From positions 1 to 45,115 of the forward strand of contig CAMJJG010000019.1 in assembly GCA_946406035.1 (NCBI GenBank): a stretch of 45,115 nucleotides of DNA, in the 5' to 3' direction. Positions 20,871-29,004 of the stretch are shown here, one piece after another. Each line of letters begins with the position of its first letter. Within the stretch, counting starts at the first letter, position 1. The notes under the pieces are model-generated. The model searched no databases, had not been told where the DNA came from, and saw nothing but the letters and a program-made list of their open reading frames with translations. Source of the stretch: an uncultured Prevotellaceae bacterium. Lineage in GTDB: Bacteria; Bacteroidota; Bacteroidia; Bacteroidales; Muribaculaceae. The position numbers were made by a program, and so were the translations under genes.

Positions 20871-21547
20871 CGGTCGGTCGTGTTGCGGGTGGTTTGGTCA
20901 ACAATCAGGCCGTCGCGCATGTGCAGGGTGCGGTCGGCTTGCGCCGCCAGGCCTTCGTCATGGGTGACAATGATGAACGTCTGTCCCAACTCGTCCCGTA
21001 GCTCAAAGAACAGCTGGTGCAGCTCCTGCTTGTTCTGGCTGTCAAGGCTCCCCGACGGCTCGTCGGCCAGGATGACCTTGGGGCTGTTGATCAGGGCCCG
21101 GGCTACGGCCACACGCTGGCACTCGCCGCCCGAGAGCTGCGACGGCTTGTGGTCAAGGCGGTCGGCCAGGTGCATGCGTTCGAGCAGGTGCCGCGCGCGG
21201 GTCATGGCGTCGTTGCGGTTGTCGCCTCCCAGCAGTGCAGGGATAGCGACGTTCTCGAGCATGGTGAACTCGGGCAGCAACTGGTGGAACTGGAATACAA
21301 AGCCGATGTTGCGGTTCCTGAAGTGTGCCAGGTTCTTATCCTTGAGCGACAATACGTTGCGACCCTCGTAGCACACCTCGCCCTGCTGGGGCGTGTCGAG
21401 TGTGCCGATGATCTGCAACAGCGTCGTCTTGCCTGCACCGCTGGGCCCCACAATCGACACGATCTCGCCCTGGGCGATGCTCAGGTTAACACCTCGCAGC
21501 ACCTCCAGGTCGCCATACCGCTTGACTATGTTTCGCGCCTCAATCAT
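20867..21547 (-). CDS. lolD: LolD-like ABC transporter ATPase
   Basis: 226-aa ATPase of the LolD/MacB family; LolD powers release of lipoproteins from the inner membrane. Walker A is GPSGAGKTT, the Q-loop [12 protein letters not shown] is the family type, the signature is [15 protein letters not shown] and Walker B is [12 protein letters not shown]. The start is set at 21547 (MIEARN), as in homologues; an in-frame ATG at 21559 is possible. No permease gene (LolC/E) is adjacent. It heads a five-gene minus-strand unit: ATPase, NigD-like, DUF3467, cysS, GT2. A -7 box (TAACTTTG) lies at 21580-21573. Confidence 0.88.
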   Translation of the reverse strand: MIEARNIVKRYGDLEVLRGVNLSIAQGEIVSIVGPSGAGKTTLLQIIGTLDTPQQGEVCYEGRNVLSLKDKNLAHFRNRNIGFVFQFHQLLPEFTMLENVAIPALLGGDNRNDAMTRARHLLERMHLADRLDHKPSQLSGGECQRVAVARALINSPKVILADEPSGSLDSQNKQELHQLFFELRDELGQTFIIVTHDEGLAAQADRTLHMRDGLIVDQTTRNTTDR

Positions 21548-21572
21548 TGTCGATGACATTTCTAATAACTTG

Positions 21573-21580
21573 CAAAGTTA
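21573..21580 (-). promoter_or_regulatory. -7 box (TAACTTTG) of the lolD-nigD-cysS unit
   Basis: An exact TAnnTTTG on the minus strand, 25 bp before the chosen lolD start. No matching -33 TTG was found at normal spacing. Confidence 0.55.
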
Positions 21581-21620
21581 ACAAAGATTTGTCGAATTGC
21601 GACGAAAATCGCCAAGAATT

Positions 21621-21652
21621 GTTGCTGGAGTCCGCTTTGATGACTACATTTG
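21621..21652 (+). promoter_or_regulatory. Promoter of the DKNYY lipoprotein gene
   Basis: -33 GTTG (21621-21624), 20-nt spacer and -7 TACATTTG (21645-21652). The predicted start near 21658 gives a leader of about 26 nt, which supports the ATG at 21684. Confidence 0.7.
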
Positions 21653-21683
21653 CACATGTATAGCAGTTAACCAAGTGGAACAG

Positions 21684-22379
21684 ATGAAGAAGTTTTTTGC
21701 ATTGGCGATACTGGTATTGAGCCTGATGGCGTGTACCGACGATGGCAAGTATGAGCTACAGGATGATGTGGTGGTCTATAATTACTGGACTTTCAGCTTT
21801 GGGCCCGTTAACGATACCTTACCAGGTGCCGATCCGGCGACGTTTGAGACTGTCAATAGCTGGCTGGGACATGACAGCGAGCGGGTCTATTTCAAGGATA
21901 AAATTGTGCCTGGCGCTGATGTGGCCTCGCTCGAGCCGCAGCGTTACCCGTTGTTCCGCGACAAGAATGACTATTACTATGAGGAGAATGCGATGCACGT
22001 GGCGGACGTGTCATCATTCAAGATACTCAAGAGGTTTGATCGTGACTTTTGGGCCGTTGACTCACGCAATGCCTATTTCGACACCCTGCGCATCGATGGC
22101 GTGGACCTGCCGTCGTTCAAGGTGATGTCGTTTACGGTGGCTCGTGACAAGAACCGCGTCTATTTCTTCGGCAAGGTGATACCTGGAGCCGACCCAGCGA
22201 CATTCCAGGAGATAGGCCATTCGGCCTACTACCGCGACAAGTCCCACGTGTGGTGTGGGAATGAGCTGCTCGAGGACGCCGATTTGGCTACATTTCAGAT
22301 CGATGACTATGACCGGGCACACGACAAGTATGGCGCCTTCAGGATGGAAAAACGCGATACCGTGACTGTCCAGGAATAG
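21684..22379 (+). CDS. DKNYY-family lipoprotein
   Basis: 231-aa lipoprotein with lipobox LMAC (C17). The body is a run of about six DKNYY-type repeats, each with a strand carrying an Asp-Lys/Ser-x-x-Tyr/Val-Tyr pattern followed by a PGADPATF-like turn; examples are DKNDYYYEE, DSRNAYFD and DKNRVYFFGKVIPGAD. Such repeats form beta-structures of unknown function. The start was moved to 21684 because the upstream 29 codons precede the predicted transcription start and do not form a signal peptide. It is transcribed divergently from the lolD unit, and a terminator follows it. Confidence 0.85.
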   Translation: MKKFFALAILVLSLMACTDDGKYELQDDVVVYNYWTFSFGPVNDTLPGADPATFETVNSWLGHDSERVYFKDKIVPGADVASLEPQRYPLFRDKNDYYYEENAMHVADVSSFKILKRFDRDFWAVDSRNAYFDTLRIDGVDLPSFKVMSFTVARDKNRVYFFGKVIPGADPATFQEIGHSAYYRDKSHVWCGNELLEDADLATFQIDDYDRAHDKYGAFRMEKRDTVTVQE

Positions 22380-22402
22380 GATTTCTCATTAAAAACGATG
22401 AA

Positions 22403-22436
22403 AATGGCTGCACATTCATTGCGCAGTCATTTTTTT
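22403..22436 (+). terminator. Intrinsic terminator after the DKNYY gene
   Basis: AATGGCTGC (22403-22411) pairs with GCAGTCATT (22423-22431), with one G-U pair, followed by TTTTTTT. Its loop and 3' arm overlap the -33 element of the metK promoter. Confidence 0.8.
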
Positions 22437-22448
22437 GTATTACTTTTG
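22418..22448 (+). promoter_or_regulatory. Promoter of metK
   Basis: -33 ATTG (22418-22421), 19-nt spacer and -7 TACTTTTG (22441-22448). The predicted start near 22454 leaves a leader of about 148 nt, unusually long for this window. Confidence 0.72.
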
Positions 22449-22478
22449 CAGCCGATTTTATCAACATCACATAACTAA

Positions 22479-22530
22479 CAGTGGAAAAATTTGGCTGCTT
22501 GCAACCACTTGAAAAAATGCTAAAACTGCG
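22479..22530 (+). promoter_or_regulatory. Probable SAM-II riboswitch aptamer upstream of metK
   Basis: In order: AGUGG (22480-22484) pairing with CCACU (22505-22509) as P1, an AAUUUG loop (22488-22493), CUUGCA (22498-22503) directly before ACCAC, then an A-rich linker and GCUAAA (22519-22524). This order and spacing match the SAM-II (metA-motif) pseudoknot as I remember it from alphaproteobacterial examples, which share AUUUGGC, GCUUGCA, CCAC and GCUAAA. I did not work out the P2 pairing. The gene behind it makes SAM, the ligand, so feedback is natural. A terminator-like hairpin follows. Confidence 0.7.
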
Positions 22531-22562
22531 ATAATCAATATCTTTATCGAATTCCTTTTAGC

Positions 22563-22593
22563 GTTCATTTCCACAAAAAATGAATATTTTTTT
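22563..22593 (+). terminator. Terminator-like hairpin in the metK leader (possible expression platform)
   Basis: GTTCATTT (22563-22570) pairs with AAATGAAT (22578-22585), including one terminal G-U pair, and TTTTTTT (22587-22593) follows; the start codon comes 8 bp later. It lies 33 nt after the putative SAM-II aptamer, so it could be the regulated terminator. The AT-rich stem makes its strength uncertain. Confidence 0.55.
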
Positions 22594-22601
22594 GTATCAC
22601 A

Positions 22602-23867
22602 ATGAACAGTAAGAATTATTTGTTTACGTCCGAGAGCGTGTCCGAAGGGCACCCCGACAAAGTCGCCGACCAGATCAGTGACGCTATCCTCGACAAGTTC
22701 CTCGCCTTTGATCCTCAGGCCCATGTGGCGTGTGAGACACTAGTGACCACCGGACAGGTCATTATCTCGGGCGAGGTGACAACCAATGTCTATATCGACT
22801 TGCAGCGCACCGCGCGTGAGACGATTAACAGAATCGGATACACCAAGAGCGAGTACCAGTTTGACGGCTCGTCGTGTGGAATACTCAACAGCGTGCACGA
22901 GCAGAGCGGCGACATCAAGCAGGGCGTTGACCGTGCCGAGGACGACAATGCCGACCAGGGGGCCGGCGACCAGGGCATGATGTTTGGCTACGCCTGCAAC
23001 GAGACGCCCAACTACATGCCGTTGACGCTTGACCTGGCCCATGCGCTCATGCGTGAGCTGGCCGACATTCGCCACCACCACCTCGAGTTGATGCCCTACC
23101 TGCGCCCCGACAGCAAGGCCCAGGTAACTGTCGAGTATGATGGCCAGACCCGCCGTCCCGTCCACGTCCAAGCGATTGTGGTGAGCACCCAGCACGACGA
23201 GGATGTGGACCAGGAACGCATCATGCGCGATGTGCGCGATATTCTCATTCCCAGGACTTTGAGCCATTACAGTGACGAGATCAGCTCGCTGGTCGATGAC
23301 AAGACCGAGTTGTTTGTCAATCCCACGGGTAAATTTGTCATCGGTGGCCCTCATGGTGACACTGGCCTCACGGGCCGCAAAATCATTGTCGACACCTATG
23401 GCGGTCGCGGGGCGCACGGTGGTGGCGCATTCAGCGGGAAGGACCCCAGCAAGGTGGACCGCAGCGCCGCCTATGCTTGCCGCCACATTGCCAAGAACGT
23501 CGTTGCCGCCGGCATTGCCGACGAGGTGCTCGTGCAGGTGGCCTATGCCATCGGGCGTGCCGAGCCATTGAGCTTCTACATCAACACCTATGGCACGAGC
23601 CATGTCGACATGAGCGACGTGCAGATTGCCGACATCCTCAAGGGGCTGTTCGACATGCGTCCCAAGGCCATTATCGAGCGGCTCAAGCTGCTCAATCCCA
23701 TCTACTCCGAGACGGCCGCATACGGCCACATGGGGCGCAAGTATGAGTTGAAGGTCAAGAGATTTGAATCCCTCTACAATACCACCAAGGAGGTTGAGGT
23801 AGAACTGTTTACCTGGGAAAAACTCAACATGACCGAGACCTTGCGTGCCACCTTTGGCCTCTCGTGA
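22602..23867 (+). CDS. metK: S-adenosylmethionine synthetase
   Basis: 421-aa enzyme making SAM from methionine and ATP. The visible signatures are [18 protein letters not shown] near the N-terminus, [10 protein letters not shown] (about 124-133) and the glycine-rich [20 protein letters not shown] (about 267-286). The length is slightly longer than the 385-residue E. coli enzyme, as usual in Bacteroidetes. It has its own promoter and a 148-nt leader with a probable SAM-II aptamer and terminator hairpin. A long stem-loop follows the stop. Confidence 0.98.
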   Translation: MNSKNYLFTSESVSEGHPDKVADQISDAILDKFLAFDPQAHVACETLVTTGQVIISGEVTTNVYIDLQRTARETINRIGYTKSEYQFDGSSCGILNSVHEQSGDIKQGVDRAEDDNADQGAGDQGMMFGYACNETPNYMPLTLDLAHALMRELADIRHHHLELMPYLRPDSKAQVTVEYDGQTRRPVHVQAIVVSTQHDEDVDQERIMRDVRDILIPRTLSHYSDEISSLVDDKTELFVNPTGKFVIGGPHGDTGLTGRKIIVDTYGGRGAHGGGAFSGKDPSKVDRSAAYACRHIAKNVVAAGIADEVLVQVAYAIGRAEPLSFYINTYGTSHVDMSDVQIADILKGLFDMRPKAIIERLKLLNPIYSETAAYGHMGRKYELKVKRFESLYNTTKEVEVELFTWEKLNMTETLRATFGLS

Positions 23868-23894
23868 TTCCCGGGTTCGGGAGCACAGCTCATC

Positions 23895-23940
23895 ATTTGC
23901 CAAATCGCGTCCCCTTGAAGGGATGGATTTGGCAAATTTT
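23895..23940 (+). terminator. Stem-loop terminator after metK
   Basis: ATTTGCCAAATC (23895-23906) pairs perfectly with GATTTGGCAAAT (23926-23937) around a loop with a further CCCCTT/AAGGG stem; TTTT follows. A further ATTTGGCAAAT at 23978-23988 could compete for the 5' arm. Confidence 0.8.
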
Positions 23941-23978
23941 GGCATGTTATTCTGCCTATTCGGTTTTTTTCTACCGCA

Positions 23979-24014
23979 TTTGGCAAATTATAACGGAATA
24001 ATTGTCTATTTTTG
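23979..24014 (+). promoter_or_regulatory. Promoter of ruvB, predicting a leaderless mRNA
   Basis: -7 TATTTTTG (24007-24014) ends 6 nt before the ruvB ATG. A TTTG at 23979-23982 is the best -33, with a rather long 24-nt spacer. Confidence 0.5.
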
Positions 24015-24020
24015 CAAACT

Positions 24021-25046
24021 ATGGACGAGGAATTTGATATTAGGGCCGAGCAGCTCAAGACCGACCAGGATTTTGAGCGGGCGTTGAGGCCTGTGAGGTT
24101 TGAGGACTTTGCGGGGCAGGACAAGATTATCGAGAACCTGCGTGTGTTTGTCGCCGCGGCCAAGCTGCGTGGCGAGTCGCTGGACCACGTGCTGTTCCAC
24201 GGCCCGCCGGGCCTGGGCAAGACGACGCTGAGCAACATCATTGCCAATGAGTTGGGCGTGGGTTTCAAGGTGACGTCGGGTCCGGTGCTTGACAAGCCCG
24301 GTGACCTGGCCGGATTGCTCACGTCGCTCGACGAGAACGACGTGCTGTTCATCGACGAGATACACCGCCTGAGCCCCATCGTCGAGGAGTACCTGTACAG
24401 CGCGATGGAGGACTACCGCATCGACATCATGATCGACAAGGGACCTGGTGCGCGCTCGGTGCAGCTGACCCTTGCCCCCTTCACGCTCATCGGCGCGACG
24501 ACACGCAGCGGCCTGCTGACGTCGCCGTTGCGGGCCCGCTTTGGCATCAACTGCCATCTGGAGTACTATGACCACAAGGTGCTCGAGGGCATCATTCGCC
24601 GCTCGGCTCGCCTGATGGCAGTACCCATCGACGACCTGGCGGCGACCGAGATTGCCCTGCGCAGCCGCGGCACGCCCCGCATCGCCAACTCGCTGCTGCG
24701 ACGCGTGCGCGACTTTGCCCAGGTCAAGGGTAGCGGCCGCATCGACCTGCCCATCGCCCGCTATGCGCTCGAGGCGTTGAATATCGACAAGTATGGCCTG
24801 GACGAGATTGACAACAAGATCCTGCTGACAATCATCGACAAGTTTGGCGGCGGCCCGGTGGGCCTGAACACGATTGCCACAGCGATGAACGAGGACCCCG
24901 GCACCATCGAGGAGGTCTATGAGCCCTACCTGATCAAGGAAGGCTTCATCAACCGCACTCCCCGCGGCCGCGAGGCCACCATGCTGGCCTATAACCACCT
25001 GAAACGCGAGCGCCCTGGCGGCGAGGTGGGAAACCTTTTTAGTTAG
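24021..25046 (+). CDS. ruvB: Holliday junction branch-migration helicase RuvB
   Basis: 341-aa AAA+ motor that with RuvA drives branch migration of Holliday junctions. Walker A is GPPGLGKTT, Walker B is [10 protein letters not shown], sensor 1 is GATTRSG and the arginine-finger region LRARFG follows; a winged helix closes the protein. The ATG at 24021 matches the usual N-terminus (MDEEFDIR). The predicted -7 box ends only 6 nt upstream, so the mRNA may be leaderless. The stop codon lies inside a heptad repeat (TTTTTAG TTAGGAG). A short fragment resembling another ruvB 5' end lies at 35109-35148. Confidence 0.98.
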   Translation: MDEEFDIRAEQLKTDQDFERALRPVRFEDFAGQDKIIENLRVFVAAAKLRGESLDHVLFHGPPGLGKTTLSNIIANELGVGFKVTSGPVLDKPGDLAGLLTSLDENDVLFIDEIHRLSPIVEEYLYSAMEDYRIDIMIDKGPGARSVQLTLAPFTLIGATTRSGLLTSPLRARFGINCHLEYYDHKVLEGIIRRSARLMAVPIDDLAATEIALRSRGTPRIANSLLRRVRDFAQVKGSGRIDLPIARYALEALNIDKYGLDEIDNKILLTIIDKFGGGPVGLNTIATAMNEDPGTIEEVYEPYLIKEGFINRTPRGREATMLAYNHLKRERPGGEVGNLFS

Positions 25047-25082
25047 GAGTCAGAAGATAGGGGTTAGGAGTTGGCATCAGCA
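25041..25082 (-). repeat. 42-bp interspersed repeat, copy B
   Basis: On the minus strand it begins TGCTGATGCCAA and continues in 7-bp steps; by eye 37/42 identical to 19780-19821. On the plus strand it reads TTAGGAG TCAGAAG ATAGGGG TTAGGAG TTGGCAT from 25043 and overlaps the ruvB stop codon. Confidence 0.8.
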
Positions 25083-25100
25083 CTCCCTTGGCCAGCCAAT

Positions 25101-25163
25101 CACCTGTCACTATTCACTCTTAACTATTCATTCTTAACTTTTCACTTTTCACTCTTAACTGAT
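25101..25163 (+). repeat. Heptad tandem repeat before the flippase gene
   Basis: Nine successive 7-mers in phase: CACCTGT, CACTATT, CACTCTT, AACTATT, CATTCTT, AACTTTT, CACTTTT, CACTCTT, AACTGAT. They end 2 bp before the ATG at 25166 and contain no obvious promoter. Confidence 0.85.
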
Positions 25164-25165
25164 AA

Positions 25166-26653
25166 ATGGCAAATCTAAAATCACTGGCTAAAGACACCGC
25201 TATCTATGGCTTGAGCAGCATTGTGGCCCGTTTTGTCAACTACCTGCTTGTGCCGATACAGACGTTGAAATTCGCTTCTACAGGAGGCGAATATGGTATC
25301 ATCACCAACGTCTATGCCTATGTGGCTATTCTCATCATGGTGCTCACCTTCGGCATGGAGACCACTTTCTTCAGGTTCATGAACAAGGAGGGCATGGACC
25401 GTAAGAAGGTGTACTCCACGGTGCTGAGAATGGTAGGAACGGTGGGGATGGTGACTACGGTTATCGTGTTGCTCTTCAGTGGGGAAATCGCAGCCTTATT
25501 AGGTTATGGCGACCACCCGGAATATGTGGCGGTGATGTATATCACCGTTGCACTCGATGCGTTCACGGCGATTGCGTTTGCTTACTTGCGCTGTGAGCAC
25601 AAACCCATCAAATTTGCCTCCTTGAAGATTGCCAACATCGGCTTGAACATTGTGCTCAACCTGATTTATTTCTTCGGGTTGCCCATGATGCATCTCAACC
25701 CCTTCGGCATCTATGGCGAGACGTTCCACTACGACGTGGTGTGGGTGTTCTACATCAATCTGTTCTGCTCGATGTTCAACCTCGTTTTCCTGCACAAGGA
25801 ATTGCGTGGCATCAACTCAGGATTTGACAAGAAAATGTGCCGCCAGATGTTGTCCTATGCTTGGCCCATCCTTGTCATGGGTATCGCCGGCCAACTCAAC
25901 CAGAGCCTGTCTCAGATCATGTTTCCCAAGGTGTATCAGGGAGGCAACGCGATGGGCGAACTGGGCATATATGGCGCCTGCATCAAGATAGCGATGATCA
26001 TGATGATGATCACTCAGGCCTTCCGTTTTGCCTACGAGCCGTTTGTGTTCAGCAAGGTCAAGGACAAGGACAGCAAGGAGGTTTATGCCCAGACAATGAA
26101 ATACTACATCATTTTCACCCTGCTGGCATTTCTTGTGGTGATGGCCTACATTGACCTGCTCAAGTACCTGATAGGCGAGAGTTACTGGAGTGGCCTGCGC
26201 GTGGTGCCCATTGTGATGGCGGCCGAAATCGTGTTTGGCGTCTTCTTTAACCTCTCATTCTGGTACAAACTCACCGACCGCACCATTTGGGGTGCCTATT
26301 TCTCGGGCATCGGTGCCGTGGTGCTGTTTGTGATCAATCTGCTGTTCATCCCGCGCTTCAGTTACATGGCGTGTGCCTGGTCCGGTCTCATTGCCTATAG
26401 CGTGTCGATGCTCTTATCTTACTTTATCGGGCAGAAGTACTTCCCCATCCGCTACCCGATGCGCGACATTGCCATCTATACCGTTGTGGCCGGCTTCCTG
26501 TTTGCCGCGATGATGCTGCCGGTAGAGAACACGTGGCTCAGGCTGGCCTACCGCACCGTGTTGCTGCTGCTGTTCATGGGCTTCATCTACCGCAAGGAGC
26601 ACCTGGGCAGCATGCTGGCCAAGCTGCCCGTCGTGGGCCGGCTTTTCAAGTGA
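25166..26653 (+). CDS. Polysaccharide flippase-like membrane protein (MOP superfamily)
   Basis: 495-aa integral membrane protein with about 14 hydrophobic segments, resembling Wzx/MurJ-type exporters that flip lipid-linked oligosaccharides. The N-terminus SLAKDTAIYGLSSIVARFVN is a typical amphipathic lead-in to helix 1 for this group, and FGMETTFFRFMNKEG in the helix 2-3 region is common in Bacteroidetes members. It stands alone between ruvB and a bidirectional terminator, without other polysaccharide genes nearby. Its substrate is unknown; lipopolysaccharide, capsule or peptidoglycan precursors are candidates. Confidence 0.87.
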   Translation: MANLKSLAKDTAIYGLSSIVARFVNYLLVPIQTLKFASTGGEYGIITNVYAYVAILIMVLTFGMETTFFRFMNKEGMDRKKVYSTVLRMVGTVGMVTTVIVLLFSGEIAALLGYGDHPEYVAVMYITVALDAFTAIAFAYLRCEHKPIKFASLKIANIGLNIVLNLIYFFGLPMMHLNPFGIYGETFHYDVVWVFYINLFCSMFNLVFLHKELRGINSGFDKKMCRQMLSYAWPILVMGIAGQLNQSLSQIMFPKVYQGGNAMGELGIYGACIKIAMIMMMITQAFRFAYEPFVFSKVKDKDSKEVYAQTMKYYIIFTLLAFLVVMAYIDLLKYLIGESYWSGLRVVPIVMAAEIVFGVFFNLSFWYKLTDRTIWGAYFSGIGAVVLFVINLLFIPRFSYMACAWSGLIAYSVSMLLSYFIGQKYFPIRYPMRDIAIYTVVAGFLFAAMMLPVENTWLRLAYRTVLLLLFMGFIYRKEHLGSMLAKLPVVGRLFK

Positions 26654-26670
26654 ATAATGACGTGCTAGAC

Positions 26671-26712
26671 AACAAAGTCGCTAAGCCAGAATCAAGGCTT
26701 AGCGACTTTGTT
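26671..26712. terminator. Bidirectional terminator between convergent genes
   Basis: A perfect 17-bp inverted repeat: arms 26671-26687 and 26696-26712 with an 8-nt loop (AGAATCAA). It separates the flippase (+) from the minus-strand modular protein and can serve both. Confidence 0.9.
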
Positions 26713-26728
26713 GCTGATGTGATTGTGG

Positions 26729-28657
26729 TTAATAATAATGGAGAATCAGATCGATGACTAGATTGACGTCGGTAATATCAACCTCGCCGTTACCGTTCAT
26801 GTCACCATCGACCGTGGCACGGTAATACATGATCTGCTCGATAGGATAGAACTCCATCTGGCCCTTGTAGAGTGTCAAGAAACCAGTCACCATCGAGTGA
26901 TCCAGCATGGTGTTCACGTCTGGGGCGCCATCGGCCAGGATAACGTTGATGATGTGATTCACATCGGTTATGTTAACCTCGTGATGCAAACCGATACGGT
27001 AGGGCTGGTAGATGTATCGGGAGATGGTGTCAATCGGGAATTTCTTAAACACGGTCATCTCGCCAGTCTCGTCAATGATCTTACCATTGTCGATATCGAG
27101 TTCGGCATTCTCAAATCCCAAGAACCAGTGGAGCATATCTGGTGACACCTCCTCGATGGGCATGACTTCGGGCTCGACTGGGTCGGTTTCGTCGACTTTC
27201 TCCCATGGGCCGCTTGGAACAACCTCTTGGATATTTTGATAGGTCGTCCAGCTTGCGTTACCGATGATTTTATCTCCGTTCTTGTAGGGACCTCCAGCGT
27301 TGCCGTAGATCAGGCCGTAGTCCTCACAGCTATCTTTCACATAGAGGTAGTTACCATTTTGATAGATGGAGGTCAACGGGCACCTGAACATGACGACTTG
27401 TCCCTGATAGAAGTCATTATATAGCTCTCTCAAGCAGCAGGGGCTAGGAGGGGGTGGAATGATGCTGCTGGCATCGATGATATACAACTGCACGATGGGG
27501 TTTACCTTGCCATAGGCCGTGACAATGGCGAGGATATTGACAGGCACAGTGCTATCGGCAGGATAGTAGAGTTGTGGATAGTAGGGAATGGTGTTGCCAT
27601 TGGAGTCCCTTATAACTTGGTTTTCAGGGTCAATGAACACGTTTCTCAGTTCGATATAGTGCCCCCACAATCTCAGGTTGATCATTGGGATGGTTGTCAC
27701 CTCTGGTTCGAGTGGCTCGTTACGGCTGGCGGGTTGGAATCCAGTGAGGTCTGTGATTTCCGGGAAACAATTGTATGTTTTCTTTTTGCCGCCCCAGCCC
27801 GGTGGGATGATGTCGCCCATATTATAGGCCTGTCCCACGTCGCCATAGACCAGGCCATAACCGCACTCGTCCTTGAGATAGAGATACCGGTTATTCTGAT
27901 AGATGACTTGTGCCTCGTCAAAGAAGACAAACGTATCGTCAGGAACATCAAGAAGGTCACACAGGTTAATCAGCCCTATTTCCTCGATGTTATAGGTGGC
28001 ACTGACCACGTCGCTCACCTCGCCGTCCTTAACCGAAATGGCCTTGACGGTGGTGGTCTCGTTCACGATAAAGGGGGCTTGATACACTGGCGAGGAGGTG
28101 CTGGGTGTAGCACCGTTAGTGGTATAGTGTATCGTGGCCCCAATAGTGGGACAAGTGATGCTCACCTCGACGGGCGTGTAGTAGGTGTCGCCGCGTGGCG
28201 AGATGCGCGGTGATGACAAGCCCGCGCCTTCACCGTCGATGGTGACGATAATCCGCGTGAAACGCACCTGGCTGGTCGTAGCGGTAAACGTCACGCACTG
28301 GGCGTTGCCCGTCCATTCCCCGATTTTCTCATAACAGGAATAAACACCCTGATCACACGTTAGATTACCTGGACCATACTGGGCATCACCACTGGCAATG
28401 CACTCAAACACGATTTTGGTGATGTTGCCCACGCTGGAACAGATGGTGAGGGTCTGTCCCTTGTACAGGCGATAATGGCTGCCATTGGCAAGTCCATTAG
28501 AGAAACTGGCAGTCACGCCATCCTTCTCGATGGCATACGAGCTTGCAGTGCCCATCTCGGCAGGGAGGTCGATTGTAGCGTCAAAAACCACGTCGAACCC
28601 CCAAGCCGAGGCCGAGGTCAACAAGCAAACGAAAAGAAACGATAAAAACTTTTTCAT
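26729..28657 (-). CDS. Exported modular protein: chitobiase-like, OB-type modules, split dockerin
   Basis: 642-aa exported protein of unknown function. The signal peptide ends about AWG-20. Modules: an N-terminal beta-sandwich (about 21-142, with LYKGQT and FECIASGDAQYGPG), a chitobiase-like beta domain (about 150-224, HYTTNGATPSTSSPVY), then two OB-fold-like modules (about 230-397 and 406-610) with the recurring YLYLKD / GLVYG / GD-I-P pattern. The last 32 residues are one dockerin-type repeat (DMNGNGEVDITD). A second, degenerate half-repeat (about 557-588) is inserted inside the last OB module. It is a paralogue of 29083-31542 and has its own promoter and a leader of about 300 nt. A role in surface carbohydrate or DNA binding is possible but unproven. 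Confidence 0.75.
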   Translation of the reverse strand: MKKFLSFLFVCLLTSASAWGFDVVFDATIDLPAEMGTASSYAIEKDGVTASFSNGLANGSHYRLYKGQTLTICSSVGNITKIVFECIASGDAQYGPGNLTCDQGVYSCYEKIGEWTGNAQCVTFTATTSQVRFTRIIVTIDGEGAGLSSPRISPRGDTYYTPVEVSITCPTIGATIHYTTNGATPSTSSPVYQAPFIVNETTTVKAISVKDGEVSDVVSATYNIEEIGLINLCDLLDVPDDTFVFFDEAQVIYQNNRYLYLKDECGYGLVYGDVGQAYNMGDIIPPGWGGKKKTYNCFPEITDLTGFQPASRNEPLEPEVTTIPMINLRLWGHYIELRNVFIDPENQVIRDSNGNTIPYYPQLYYPADSTVPVNILAIVTAYGKVNPIVQLYIIDASSIIPPPPSPCCLRELYNDFYQGQVVMFRCPLTSIYQNGNYLYVKDSCEDYGLIYGNAGGPYKNGDKIIGNASWTTYQNIQEVVPSGPWEKVDETDPVEPEVMPIEEVSPDMLHWFLGFENAELDIDNGKIIDETGEMTVFKKFPIDTISRYIYQPYRIGLHHEVNITDVNHIINVILADGAPDVNTMLDHSMVTGFLTLYKGQMEFYPIEQIMYYRATVDGDMNGNGEVDITDVNLVIDLILHYY

Positions 28658-28959
28658 TGTAATGGGTTAATATAAGTGGATGAAACAGAAACGGGCTAAT
28701 GGAGTGAGGCGATGCGCTCCACATCGCGGGCACTTACAATCATCCCCACGGCACCAGGGTCGCTTCTTGACCATAATGTGCCATGGGGATGCTTTCTAGC
28801 CGCCGCATAGTGTTTTCCCTCATCCGAGAGAGGGAAAAGCGGGAAACTTGTTCCTCGGTTATATGAAAGCAGGCGGAGTATCATCTTTTACCTCCGCGAT
28901 TCTAATTCTAGTGACATCATTGCTGTAATGGGGGAGAGAAGCCGGCTGGCAATCATCCA
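28658..28959 (-). other. About 300-nt structured leader or gap; no convincing gene
   Basis: The 425 bp between the two modular genes hold a terminator (29005-29043), a promoter (28965-28996) and then this leader. On the minus strand it can form a 14-bp stem (CATCCCCATGGCAC with GTGCCGTGGGGATG, including one G-U pair) capped by GGTC/GACC, a GCGGAG/CTCCGC hairpin, and a GGAG/CTCC hairpin near 28700-28719. A 62-codon open frame (28884-28696) runs through it but lacks a recognisable family. Confidence 0.5.
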
Positions 28960-28964
28960 CGATG

Positions 28965-28996
28965 CAAAGGTACGACAACATCGTCAATAATGCAAA
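28965..28996 (-). promoter_or_regulatory. Promoter of the 642-aa modular protein
   Basis: On the minus strand: -33 TTTG (28996-28993), 20-nt spacer, -7 TACCTTTG (28972-28965). This is a full consensus match. The start near 28959 predicts a leader of about 300 nt. Confidence 0.75.
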
Positions 28997-29004
28997 TTAT
29001 TGGA

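Noticed and set aside
23868-23885. GGGTTCG segment as a tRNA T-arm
   Set aside because: It forms only a small hairpin at the metK stop; no acceptor stem, D-arm or anticodon arm can be drawn around it.
25101-25163. Short regular repeat as a CRISPR array
   Set aside because: Units are 7 bp and contiguous, with no spacers and no cas genes nearby.
28681-28720. ACAGAAACGGGCTAA, like the 3' end of RNase P RNA
   Set aside because: The upstream sequence on that strand is the antisense of a protein-coding gene and lacks the other conserved RNase P blocks.
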